Made by a program: the position numbers and the translations under genes. Below are positions 45,774-56,616 of a stretch of DNA of 64,000 nt, piece by piece (within the stretch, counting starts at the first letter, position 1; every line of letters starts with the position of its first letter). Source of the stretch: Portulaca oleracea (taxonomy: Eukaryota > Streptophyta > Magnoliopsida > Caryophyllales > Portulacaceae); assembly GCA_029582165.1 (NCBI GenBank), contig CM055882.1, positions 21,176,867-21,240,866 of the forward strand, given 5' to 3'. A model generated the notes under the pieces. It was not told the DNA's origin and did not search any database. It worked only from the letters and a program-made list of their open reading frames with translations.

Positions 45774-46442
45774 CTAAACTACCCCATATTGTTCAGATGC
45801 ACAACATGCCTTTGTACCCACCCAAATCTTACATCCACTTTGAAACTGGACAACCAGTAACATACCAAAAACTATGCCTAAAACCTCCATTGAAGACTTG
45901 TTAAAGGCCTTCTTCTTCAGCATGACAATTTCTTCCTCTGCCTTGATTCTCTTTTCTTTTTCCTTTGTAAGTTTTTTCTTCAAGCCCAGATTCACCTCCT
46001 TCAAGTGTGCAACACTTCCAATTTCTGACAACAATTGTTCAATCCTCTCTTTCAGTATCTTGTTCTGCTCCACCAAACCTTCAACAGTTCCAATTTCAAC
46101 TTCCCCAACCAAATCCTTTTCCCATTTGAAGAATCCACAGTCAAGGTGCTTCGACTGAAACCAGAACCAGAAGTTAGTTCAATTTCTGGAAAAACCATCC
46201 CAAAACCCAAACTCGAAAAAACCCTAATTTCAACCCCCCTCCCCCAGATACGAAAATCACACGCAAAAACCTCAAATTTTAGTGTTTACCTTCCACATTG
46301 GACATCCATAGAACCCTAACCTAGCATTTTCTCCCCCTCGACAAATCTTACGCACAGCAGGGATCCCGTGTTCACACTTTATCCTTCCATGATTCGCAGT
46401 CCACCAAGAGGAAGCCCCACTCGAAACTCCATCAGACTTCAT
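45774..46442 (-). CDS. GRF-type zinc finger, coiled-coil, membrane-tail protein carried by MULE
   Basis: Exon 1 (46,290-46,442) and exon 2 (45,774-46,154) join in phase 0 over a 135-bp intron with GT at 46,288-46,289 and tttcag at 46,155-46,160, giving 177 residues with no internal stop. Residues about 23-65 form a GRF zinc finger: CEHGIPAVRK (C23, H25), FYGCP (C47), then LDCGFFKW (C57) straight after the splice. Residues about 70-145 are Lys/Glu-rich heptads (coiled coil), followed by a short hydrophobic run (VLGIVFGMLLVV) and a Cys-containing tail. This layout is like the plant 'At4g04775-like' GRF proteins; GRF fingers bind single-stranded nucleic acid in other proteins. It converges on the broken mudrA gene. 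Role in transposition, or membrane tethering, is inference. Its intactness next to a ruined transposase is odd. Confidence 0.75.
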
Positions 46443-46703
46443 CACTTCGAAATTCGAAATTCGAAATTCGAAGATGGAGCTTTGCAGAAGATGAGCAAAA
46501 AAATTTCAAACCCAGATCTGGGTTGTGAAGACTGACGATGAAGATGAAGGAAGGAGATGGAGATGAAGGAAAGAGACAGGAGTTAATTTTAGGTAAAATG
46601 GTTGTTAATGAAATAAGTGAAGGAGGGAAAACTTTGCTGATATGGCTTTTTTTAATCTCATAATCTAACCTGGCAAAGACTGAGAGCAAAGACCACGTGC
46701 TCT

Positions 46704-46808
46704 GCCTGCCAACTCATGTTTCCAGCGAGTCAAATAATCCCTAACTCGATGTCGTGTTACTGTAGCCAACAGGGGGTCAAAGTTCGTATTATTAGAATCC
46801 AATTACCC
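46704..46808. repeat. MULE right terminal inverted repeat
   Basis: 105 bp, inverted match to the left repeat, ending gaatccaattaccc and followed by the TSD tttcctttt. It may also hold the promoter of the minus-strand GRF gene. Confidence 0.9.
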
Positions 46809-46817
46809 TTTCCTTTT

Positions 46818-47760
46818 TATACTCTTTTTCTTTTTTACTCGGGGAAACAAATATTGTAAAGGACTGGATAAAGTCAACAATAAACGAGTTATAATCAATT
46901 TACGGGCTTAATTGACAAATCCAATATGGTTGGGCCTAACAGCGGGCCGACCATAAATGTGATGGATTTATTAATTAAATCGATAAATTAATTTACTCAA
47001 GCCTAGTGACTATTATGCAGTCTAAGACGCTATCCATTAACTTTGTTAGACTTTTAATTAATTGTTTTGGACCTTTGTTAAGAGAATTTCATAAAGGGTC
47101 ATATAATATCATCAAAGGTGAGTCAATTTTTATTTATTAATTAAGATAATCAACTTTCAAGCATAAATGGGCCCTTCCACAAGGGCTAACCAAAATGCCT
47201 TTGAGTTAATTATATTAATTAATAAATAATCCTTTTCTCAACCCAATGAATTTTATATGAACTAAAACAAAACCTCAAAACTAGGGCCGACTCTTTACAA
47301 AAAGACAAGAAAAGGGGGAGGGATACACATAGCACATAGCATACACATGAAGGGGTATCCTAAACCAAAGCTCTAAATTTATGGACTTTTATGGTTGGGT
47401 ATATAGCCTACTGCATGCCTTCGCCCCGGTTCTTCATACCATAAGGTAAGCAGTTGGGGTATTTCTCAAAGAAGTTCAAGGAAGCTCTCGGAGTGTGACA
47501 TAGGGAGAGGAGCGACTAAATGCTTAGAGATGTAGACTTCATCCCCATAGTAGAGGCTTCCCGCTCTCACGGGAAATCCTAGGTAACTTAAACCGTCGCC
47601 TTTGTGCTAACGTGTCAAAAGACCCGATTAGTGGCCCGATATGCAAGGGATGCCTGAAAGAATAATAAAAGCGAAAATAAATTAACTTCTCCCTTTTACA
47701 CATTTCAAATCAATTTGATTTTTTCAAGTTTTACCCTCTTTTTAAAGTTTAAGTCCCCAG
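46818..47760 (-). other. Tat 5' UTR, proximal part
   Basis: Non-coding leader between the PBS and the MULE insertion. It includes diverged tandem units (ggataaagtcaacaataaac at 46,865; gggtcatataatatcatcaa near 47,100) that resemble 40,085-40,195. No frame of note. Confidence 0.55.
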
Positions 47761-47772
47761 TGGAGTCGCCAA
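47761..47772 (-). promoter_or_regulatory. Tat primer binding site
   Basis: On the minus strand the sequence next to the LTR reads ttggcgactccactggggac. TGGCGACTCC-type binding sites are found in plant Tat/Ogre elements; I have not verified which tRNA it pairs with. Confidence 0.7.
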
Positions 47773-47774
47773 TC

Positions 47775-48884
47775 TGTAGGACCCAAGAAAAAGTGACCCT
47801 TTTTCCGTGATGCGCTACATTAGTGATCGAGAGCCAACTAAGATTTCTTAATCCTTAAATAAGGATATTTTTAATTTTTGAAATTCGTTTTCGGGGTGAT
47901 GAATCTTTATTTATTTACAAACCCGTTTTTGCTACTTAAACTATCCGAAAATTACACATAAATAATCTCATAATTATTTAATCCCGGTCCACTTGATAAA
48001 TCTGGGCCCAAGAAGTGAGCGGGCCACCAGAAGTCATCAAAACCTTTGATGAGTCCTGGGCCGGACCTCTCGCTTCCAGACCCAGGGAGATAATGGGTAG
48101 AAATTAGTAAAACCCGCCTAGGTTTTACTAATTTCTGGCCCTTTTCTCCTCGGACCTAACCTATCATTAGCATTGGATAAGAATTAAATTATTTTCTGTA
48201 GGAAATCAAATACTTTAAATAATTAAACGAATTTATAAATTGTAAAAGAGTCGCCAGCCGATTTAAGGAAATCGACAAACCATAAAATAAAAAAGAAAGA
48301 CTCCGGTCTACGAACCCGATTTTTAGATTTGGGGGTAAGGTTACGAATTTGAGAGTTATAAGAACTCTCGAATCTTCCTGTTATAAAACAGACTCTACTA
48401 AAATCAACATTGAAAAGAAAGAGAGCGGGGAGAAGTTTGATTAATTCAAATCATGTAATATACAACAATGCGGTTTTTATTTTACAAAATATGTACAAGA
48501 ACGGAAATAAATGAGGAATTACATGATTAATTACAACAGTGAAAAATAAGAAATCGAACCTTGCTTAAGATGGCGCAATGATGACTTTGATCGCTTGAGT
48601 TGCCGCTTGATTTCAAACCCAGATGAGATAACGTGGATGATTTAGAAAAAGTGGTGTATGGATGGTTGTATGGTTGTGATGAGTGTGATTATGAGACGAT
48701 GAGAAATGGATTATGGGTGATGAAAAAGAAGTATAATGTGAATATAGTTTAGGACGATGAGAAATGGATTATGGTTGTATGGTCCTTTTTTATTCAATCC
48801 ATAAGCTTTAGGGTCCCAAAAATAAACAATGAAAACCAAGGGTCCAGAAAATAAATACCCATATACTTCGAGGCCCAAAATGCA
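47775..48884 (-). repeat. Tat 5' LTR
   Basis: It starts TGTAGGACCCAAG next to the PBS. The end at 48,884 (aaaatgca) is the last CA before copia RT sequence begins, giving about 1,110 bp. The partner LTR is outside the window, so the outer boundary is inferred. It contains a short inverted pair (about 48,092-48,145: agaaattagtaaaacc ... ggttttactaatttct). Confidence 0.65.
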
Positions 48885-49367
48885 AAAAACCTTGTATGTG
48901 GATGACATGTTGAGTTTTTATACTGACATGGAACAAGTTGAGAATACCAAGAGTTTTCCCTCGTCTAAGTTTTGCATGAAGTACATGGGTGACGCAGATC
49001 TTATTGTGTGCATTAAGATCATTAGAAATAATGATGATATTAGCCTTTCACAATCCCATTATATTGAATAGGTGTTGGAGAAGTTTGAATGTAATGATCT
49101 TGCTCCGGTCTTCACACCTTTGAATGAAAGCTTTTATTAAGTTAAGAATAAAGGAAGAGCTATTTGTCAAGAAGAGTGGATAAGATTATTGGTATCTTGA
49201 TGTAGACCATGACAAGCACATTGCCAAACATTGCTTAAGCAATAGGCAAATTACGTAGCTACACTAGTAATCCCACTGAGTACCATTAACATGTAATAAG
49301 GAGGGTATTAACATACCTTAAAAAAACCGTTAACTATGCCCTTCACTATAAGGAACCCTTGGTTTTA
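48885..49367 (+). pseudogene. Copia RT/RNase H relic, first part
   Basis: Translates as TLYVDDMLSFYTDMEQVENT followed by RT C-terminal sequence (MKYMGDADLIVCIKI) and, after stops at 49,070 and later, by the connection to RNase H (YLKKTVNYALHYKEPLVL). Everything upstream of the YVDD box is missing, consistent with the Tat element having landed here. It continues at 56,617 beyond the gypsy insertion. Confidence 0.8.
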
Positions 49368-50709
49368 TGATAGAGACCATTCAGCAGAACAATAAGCAGC
49401 AGCATCAATATCAGCAAAGGAGGCATAATCAGCAACCTCACCAGCACTTTCAACAGCAACACGGGAAGCAGGAAGAGACCTTGCTGATTTATCAAACTCA
49501 GCAGCATTGGAATAAAATGCAGCAGAACTAGCAGGCTTCCAAAATCCAGCAATCACAGCAAGTCACCAAGCAGTTCAGTCCTTGCACAGGAGTTCTACAT
49601 CATCTTCATCACTCACCAACCCATCAGCAGCATCCATCCAAGCTGGTTACACCCTTGTGAAGCAAGTTTTGGCACCTATAGCCATCCAGCCCATCAGCAT
49701 TGGTCATTCAGACCAAGTCCAGTTCCCAGCAGCAACGGTCCAAGCAGCAGTCTTTCTCAATGTGATATTTTTGGATTGAGGAAGATTCAACAAAGGCTCC
49801 CTAGGAGTTTTTTGTTCTTTGCCATTCCATTTTCAAGTCCAAGTTAAGCCCCAACATGTTCAAGCATGGTGTCCTCGAGTTACAAGCAACATAACATAGG
49901 TTCCTGTATATATCAGTTTTTGCAGAACCCCATTTATGAGCTTAGTCTTTTGCCTACAGCTCTATAGGGGTTATTCTTGTCTTTTCCTATCTATCCTCAA
50001 AGCTGTTGAGGTTATTTCCAGTTTAAGGATTGCGCGGGAATTACCTCAGTAATTATAATTTTACCCCCTTAGGCAGGAAAGCCTTTGATTGGTTCAAATT
50101 GCTACTCTTTTGGTGTTTGGTCCAATTAGAGCAAAGCTTGTGTTTTTCTTTTGTTTACTTTGCAAATGTAATCCAAATAGTATTAGATAGATTAAGATGT
50201 AATGCATTGTATTTATTTTAAGCTTTGCAAGTTAGATTAAGCCAGGGAGATTAGTCAGAATGTTGATGCTTAAGCAGTTGCTAATCAAACTGATTAGTTG
50301 TACTATATATGCTATGTTTCAACAGCTGAATGAATTATCAGTGTTTGATAGTATTCTCAAGTGTCTTACAACCTCTGTATTTTAGTATCAGATAACTCTC
50401 GATCCTTGCTTAATTCAGCTCCTATTACTGGATTTTGGCAATAATCCAACAAGTGTAAGCTGAGCTTGATCATTCATACTCTGGTGTATCTGTAGGGGTG
50501 TGAATGTGAGAGTCCTTTGCCCTTGATTGCATCTATGGTGTGTTTGTATCAGTTGTAAGCAAGTCTATCTTTATTTTCGTAGTTGGGTTGTCATCAATTC
50601 CAGCTAATTGTATCCAATAAGCTTTGTTCTATTACATTCAACAGTGTGTGTATTACTATATGGTGTTTGTAAGTTAAATACTCTGATCTTTGTGAGCTTG
50701 CATACATCA
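49368..50709 (+). repeat. Gypsy 5' LTR
   Basis: 1,342 bp, aligned throughout to 55,270-56,611 with scattered differences (roughly 90-95% by eye). CAG/CAA-rich at the start because it encodes the end of pol in the 3' copy. Confidence 0.88.
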
Positions 50710-50765
50710 TCTTAGACTCAGAGCATGTGTTCTGTCTTGGAGGAAGTTTGTTTGTGATTTTCAGG

Positions 50766-51960
50766 ATGTCGAGCAGCAGTAAGACACCTCAGAAGATTGT
50801 AGAGCAGGCTTTGAGAGAGAAATATAAAATGGAGAGACAAGTGAAGTATTTGAAGGATCAGCTGAAGAATTATGTGTATTTGAAGCAAAAACAGATTCAG
50901 GAGGATGAATTTGAGAGAGATCAGGGATATGAAGAGGAGGAATTAGAAGAAGAGGATATCTTGGAAGAAGAGAGGAGGAAAATCCATTAGGAGACTCTAG
51001 TTTCACAGGAGAAGTTGGTAGGAGATCTCCAGCAAATAGGAGGTTCATTAGGAGGAGCTATAGAATGAGAGGTGGACGAGGAGATCAACAACTTAGGAGG
51101 AGAGGTGATAGAGAAGAGAGGGAAGACATGGAAGAAAGAAGAGTAGAAAAGTTAGATTTCAAAGTGGAGATACCCGAGTTTAAAGGAGATTTAGATGCTG
51201 AAATCTTCTTAGATTGGTTGCAGACTATAGAGAGGGTGTTTGATCTTAAGGAGGTTTCTGATGAAAGCAAAGTTAAGCTTGTAGCTCTCAAATTGAGGGG
51301 ACATGCTTCAACTTGGTGGAGTAATTTACAGAAGAGAAGACTAGAGAAACCTGGGAAAGATAAGGTCAGAACTTGGGAGAAAATAAAAAAGAAGTTGAAA
51401 GAGAAGTTTCTGCCTAAGAATTATATGCAGTCTAACTATTCTAAGTTGCAGCAGTTGGTTCAGGGAGGAAAATCTATGGAAGAGTACACTAAGGAGTTTC
51501 AACATTTGTTGTGGAGGTGTGATTTGAAGGAGAATGATGTGCAGATTTTTGTGAGGTACTTGTCAAGGTTGAATGACAGCATCAGAAATGTTGTAGAGCT
51601 TCATACTTATTCCAGCTTGGAAGAGTTGAGCTCTAAGGCTCACAAAGTGGAGTAGCAAAGGAAGAACAGGTCCAGGGAGTATCTAGCCAAGCCCCAACCC
51701 AAAGCATATCAACAAAAACAACCTAATTCTTATCAAAAGCGAGCATATAATCCACCCCTAGACCACAGCCATCCCAAGCACCACAAAATAGATTCCCACC
51801 CCCAAAACCCCCTCAAACACAGCCCCAAACCTATCCCCAAAGACCCCCTAGCTCCAGCAGGAAGATCATTTAATGAGAGAAGGTGTTTCAGGTGTCAAGG
51901 TCTAAGGCACATTGCCTCAGAATGCCCAAACAAGAGAATTGTTACTCTTGCTGAGTACCA
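50766..51960 (+). pseudogene. Gypsy gag
   Basis: ATG 50,766 opens MSSSSKTPQKIVEQALREKY with a Glu-rich coiled coil to a TAG at 50,988. The gag domain is in another frame at 51,065-51,655 (ADAEIFLDWLQTIE-like EIFLDWLQTIERVFDLKEVS; WWSNLQK; FLPKNYMQSNYSKLQQL), ending in TAG 51,653. The zinc knuckle CFRCQGLRHIASEC lies near 51,889-51,930. Two stops and at least one frameshift. Confidence 0.8.
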
Positions 51961-51967
51961 AGCAGCC

Positions 51968-54900
51968 TTGTTTAATTACTCTGAATATGTGCAAGAAGAA
52001 GAACAGGTTTTTGAGGAGCCTGAGCATGATCCTGTCTTTGATGATGCCATAGAAGAGGGTCAGGCTGAAGGTGAGATGTTGGTGATCAGGAGGGTTTTGA
52101 GCAGTTCAGCAGTAGAAGAAGCAGAAGAGCAAAGGGAGAACATCTTTCATACAAGGTGTACCATTGGAGGGAAGGTGTGCTCAGTGATTGTTGACAATTG
52201 AAGTTGTACCAATGCAGCATCTGGCACCATGGTGAAGAAGCTAAACCTAGCTACCAAGCCCCACCCAGCTCCTTACACCATTCAGTGGCTCATATCAGGG
52301 AAAGGTATCCAAATTTTTGCTAGATGTCTTGTGAATTTTTCAATTGTTCAATCATACAAAGATGAAGTCTGGTGTGATGTTTTGCCCATGGATGCGTGTC
52401 ATTTGCTTTTGGGTAGACCTTGGTTATATGATAAATCAGTGAGCCATTGTGGTAGAGCCAATACAAATACCCTCACCCTAAACCACAAAAAGATTATCCT
52501 TACCCCCATGAAACCTTCACAATTAGCCAATAAGTCTAAGAACCTATGCCTTGAGCCTAGTCTTGATGTGTTGCTATTATCTGATCAGCATGAGTTTGGC
52601 ACACAGAAAGACTTGATCCTATTATACCTTGAAGAGCCTTCAGACCCACAAAATGATAATGCTTTGTTCCTACCTTTACTCCAGCAATATCAACATGTTT
52701 TTCCTGAAGAAATGCCACCTAGTTTGCCACAAAGAGGGATATCCAGCATAAATTGACCTTATGCCTGGATTAGTGTTGCCTAATAAGCCAACTTATAGGA
52801 TGACACCAGCAAATACCAATGAGATTCAAAGGCAAGTGGATGAGTTATTGGAGAATGGAATGCTTAGGGAAAGTCTAAGTCTATGTGTAGTTCCAGCCTT
52901 TTTAGTGCCTAAGAAAGATGGGAGTCAGAGAATGTGCATTGATTGCAAGGCCATTAACAAGATCACAATCAAGTATAGGTACCCTATAGCTAGGCTTGAA
53001 GACATGTTGGATGAGTTACATGGGTCAGCAATCTTTTCTAAGATTGATTTGAGAAGTGGATACTGTCAAATAAGGATTATGAGGGAGATGAGTGGAAAAC
53101 TACATTCAAGACTAAGGGAGGTTTATTTGAGTGGTTGGTCATGCCTTTTGGCCTGACTAATGCCCCATCCACATTCATGAGACTCATGAATAAGGTCTTA
53201 AAGCCACTCATATATAAGAGTGTTGTGGTTTACTTTGATGATATTCTTGTTTATAGCAGGTCTGAGCAAGAACATGTAAGACATTTGTAAGAGGTCTTAG
53301 AGATTTTGAGCAGAGAATAGTTGTATGGAAATCTCAAGAAGTGTCACTTCTTTACATCTCAAGTGACCTACCTGAGATACATTGTCACAGCAGAAAGTAT
53401 CCAAGTTGATGAGGAGAAGATCAAAGCCATCAGGGAATGGCCTGTACCTACATAAATTCAGCAGGTTAGGAGTTTCCATGGCCTGACATCATTTTACAGG
53501 ATATTTGTCAAAAATTTCAACACAATCCTAATACCGATGACTGAAGTGGTGAAAGGAAAGTCCTTTATTTGGACAGCTGCATCCCAGAAAGCCTTTGAAG
53601 AAGTCAAGGAGAGGCTTACTTCAGCACCAGTTCTAGCCCTGCCCAGCTTCAGCAAGGTTTTTGAAGTAGAATGTGATGCTTCTGGAGTTGGAACTGGAGC
53701 AGTCCTGTCACAAGAAGGGAGAGTAGTTGCTTATTTCAGTGAGAAGCTTAATGATGCAAAGAGGAAGTACAGTGTGAATGATAAAGAGTTCTATGCAATC
53801 ATAAGAGCACTGCAACACTGGAATCACTACTTGATTGGAGGAGAGTTTATTCTTCACATTGATCATGAAGCCCTGAAGTTCATTCATGGACAACACAAGC
53901 TCAACCCTAGGCATGTAGTTTGGGTAGAGTACATGCAGCAGTATCATTTCATGATCCATCACAAATCAGGAGTGCTAAACAAGGGAGCAGATGCACTAAG
54001 TAGAAGGTATATGTTGCTTCACATACTTTATTCTAGAATTTTGGGTTTTGAGCATTTGAAAGCTTTGTACCAAGAAGATGGAGAATTTAAGTAATTTTAC
54101 CAGAAGTGTCAGCACAACCCCATGGTCTACATCATGTAGACCAAGGTTATTTGTTCAAGGGAAGCAGGCTATGTGTTCTAAGAAGCATTTTCACGGAGTT
54201 ACTCGTTTCAGAAGTCCATGGAGGGAGTTTAGCAGGTCATTTTGGAGTAGAGAATACATTGATGATGTTGAAAGAGCACTACAGTTGGCCAAAAATGAGG
54301 AAGGATTTTAAGCATTTATTGAATAGGTGCAATGTATGTCAGCTGGCCAAGTCACACAACCTACCCCAAGGCCTCTACACCCCATTGCCAGTTCGAAGTA
54401 CCCCGTGGGAAGATGTCAGCCTTGATTTTATTGTGGGTTTGCTAAGAACTCAGAGAGACAAAGATTCAGTGATGGTGGTAGTAGACAGATTTTCAAAGAT
54501 GGCACACTTCATTCCTTGCCACACCACCTTTGATGCCACCAAGATTGCTGATTTATTCTTTCAAGAGATAGTCAGATTGCATGGAGTGCCAAGATTTTGA
54601 GCCATTTTTGGGTGACTGTGTGGAAGAAATTGGTCACACAGCTCAAATACAACACCACTTTCCATCCACAAACTGATGGACATACATAGGTCACTAATAG
54701 AACACTTGGAGTCCTATTGAGAGCACCGATTCACAAAAATAAAGCAGGATGGGACACTCTTTTGCCCCATGCTGAGTTTGCCTACAACAAAGCACCATCA
54801 ATGGCCACAGACTACTCACCATTCCAAGTAGTCTATGGTAAAAATCCAATTTCCCCTTTGGATTTAGTTCCACTAACTACTTCTGTCAAATTTAGTTTTG

Positions 54901-55205
54901 AAGCAGGTAAAAGAGCAAATCAAATTAAGGAGCTTCACCAACAAGTGAGGGAGAGAATTGCCAAATATACTGAGCAGGTGTCTACATAAGCCAACAAACA
55001 GAGGAAAAAGGTAACCTTCCAGCCAGGAGACTTAGTTTGGATCCATCTCAGGAAGGACAAGTTTCTAAGCAAGAGAAAGGGCAAGTTACTACCAAGTGCA
55101 GATGGACCATTTGAAGTGCTTAAAGAATCGGAGATAATGCCTATAGATTGGATTTATCTGAAGAGTATGGAGGCTCAGCCACCTTCAATGTAGCAGATCT
55201 TAGGC
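51968..55205 (+). pseudogene. Gypsy pol: protease, RT, RNase H, integrase
   Basis: Protease: CSVIVDN with TGA (52,199-52,201) in place of the usual Gly, then LLGRPWLYD. RT: 52,760-53,450 with [20 protein letters not shown] and [11 protein letters not shown], broken after 53,080. RNase H: 53,560-54,000, FEVECDASGVGTGAVLSQEG and DHEALKFIHG. Integrase: zinc motif with HGGSLAGHFG and CNVCQLAKS (54,210-54,350), first catalytic Asp in VSLDFIVGLLR (54,420), then a deletion after HGVPRF (54,598) that removes the usual SDRD segment with the second catalytic Asp. Further stops at 54,990 and about 55,190. Clearly inactive. Confidence 0.85.
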
Positions 55206-55260
55206 CATATTTTTCAGCAGATGAAGACCTTCCAAGTTTGAGGACAAACTTTCATCGACC

Positions 55261-55269
55261 TGGGGAGGA
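55261..55269 (+). promoter_or_regulatory. Gypsy polypurine tract
   Basis: tggggagga directly before the 3' LTR start at 55,270. Confidence 0.75.
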
Positions 55270-56611
55270 TGATGGAGACCATCCATCATAACAACAAGCA
55301 GCAGCAACATCATCAGGAAAGGAGGCATCATTAGCAACCTCACCAGCACTTTCAACAGCAACACGAGGAGAAGGAAGAGACCTTGCTGATTTACCAAACT
55401 CAACAGCATTGGAAGCAAATCCACAGCAGGCTTCCAAAGTCCAGCAATCACAGCAGGTCACCAAACAGTTCAGTCCTTGCACAGGAGTTCTACATCATCT
55501 TAATCACTCACCAACCCATCAACAGCATCCATCCAAGCTTGTTACACCCTTGTGAAGCATGTTTTGGCAACTAAAGCCATCCAGCCCATCGGCATTGGTC
55601 ATTCAGACCGAGTCCAGTTCCCAACAGCAACAGTCCAAGCAACAGTCTTTCTTAATGTGATATTTTTGGATTGAGGAAGATTCAGCAAAGGTTCCCTAGA
55701 GGTTTTTTGTTCTTTGCCATGCCATTTTCAAGTCCAAGTCAAGTCCCAGCATGTTCAAGCATGGTATCCTCGAGTTACAAGCAACAAAACCAGGGTTCCT
55801 GCATATATCAGTTTTTGCAGAACCCCAGTTATGAGCTAAGTCTTTTGCCTACAGCTCTATAGGGGTTATTCTGGTCTTTTCCTATCTATCCCTAAGCTGT
55901 TGAGGCTATTTCCAGTTTAAGGATTGCGCGGGAATTACCTCAGTAACTATATTTTTACCCCCTTAGGCAGGAAAGCCTCTGATTGGTTCCAATTGCCACT
56001 CTTTTGGTGGTTGGTCCAATCAGAGCAAAGCTTGTGTTTTTCTTTTATTTTCTTTGAAAATGTAATCCGGATAGTATTAGATAGATTAAGATGTAATGCA
56101 TTATATTTATTTTAAGCTTTGCAAGTTAGATTAAGCCAGTGAGATTAGTCAGAATGCTTATGCTTAAGCAGCTGCTAATCAAACTGCTTAATTGTACTAT
56201 ATATGCTGTGTTTCAGCAGCTGAATGAATTATCAGTGTTTGTTCAATAGTACTCTCGAATGTCTTAGAACCTCTGTATGTTTGTGAGTGTCAAATAACTC
56301 TTGATCCTTGGTTAATTCAGCACTTGTCACTGGACTTTGGCAAGAATCCAGCAAGTGTTAGCTGAGCTTGCTCATTCATATTCTGGTGTATCTGTAGGGG
56401 TGTGAATGTGAGAGTTCTTTGCCCTTGATTGTAGATGTGGTGTGTCTGTATCAGTTGTAAGCAAGTCTATCTTTATTTTCCTTGTTGGGTTGTCATCTAT
56501 TCCAACTAATTGCATCCAATTAGCTTTGTTCTATTACATTCAGCAGCGTGTGTGTGACTGTATGGTGTTTGTAAGTTCAATACTCTGATCTTTGTGAGCT
56601 TGCATACATCA
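55270..56611 (+). repeat. Gypsy 3' LTR
   Basis: 1,342-bp partner of 49,368-50,709. The pol frame continues into it (GEDDGDHPS). Confidence 0.88.
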
Positions 56612-56616
56612 TATTA

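Larger units (their letters stand above)
40305..46808 (+). mobile_element. MULE (Mutator-like) element with convergent GRF gene
   Basis: It has terminal inverted repeats (left 40,305-40,468, right 46,704-46,808, both starting gggtaattggattctaataa) and a perfect 9-bp TSD tttcctttt (40,296-40,304 and 46,809-46,817), the Mutator signature. On the plus strand it carries a decayed mudrA-like transposase (41,045-45,070). On the minus strand, converging on it, is an intact-looking two-exon gene for a GRF zinc finger protein (45,774-46,442). The layout recalls the mudrA/mudrB pair of maize MuDR, but the second gene is of a different family. It is inserted in the Tat leader. Confidence 0.9.
1..48884 (-). 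mobile_element. Tat-lineage Ty3/gypsy retrotransposon, partial, multiply interrupted
   Basis: Read on the minus strand, the order is LTR (47,775-48,884), primer binding site (47,761-47,772), long UTR, gag-protease (39,795-37,428), RT, RNase H, a second archaeal-type RNase H, and integrase ending at 26,584. An ORF in the opposite orientation (206-26,342) follows. The RT box YVDDMIVKS, the doubled RNase H and the antisense ORF after integrase are features of the Tat clade (Retand/Ogre relatives). The element runs off the left edge, so its second LTR is not visible. It contains three independent insertions: a Sirevirus at 1,056-25,669, a CACTA element at 30,094-36,896 and a MULE at 40,305-46,808. 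Removing these leaves about 11 kb of Tat sequence. The right boundary at 48,884 is inferred from the last CA before copia coding sequence resumes. Confidence 0.8.
49368..56611 (+). mobile_element. Ty3/gypsy (chromovirus-like) retrotransposon, 7.2 kb
   Basis: LTRs of equal length (1,342 bp; 49,368-50,709 and 55,270-56,611), starting tgat(a/g)gagaccat and ending catca. The flanking pentamers are tttta (49,363-49,367) and tatta (56,612-56,616), a TSD with one mismatch. Removing the element restores the copia frame (LVL-Q-GYFDA). Gag, protease, RT, RNase H and integrase are in order, and the C-terminal frame runs into the 3' LTR. A polypurine tract tggggagga abuts the 3' LTR. Coding parts contain many stops, and integrase has lost a catalytic region. 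The single RNase H and FDD-type RT box fit chromoviruses; no chromodomain is evident. Confidence 0.88.

Noticed and set aside
46432..46689. Minus-strand open frame overlapping the GRF gene start
   Set aside because: It is in another frame, runs into the terminal repeat region and lacks any motif; the GRF start at 46,442 is better supported.
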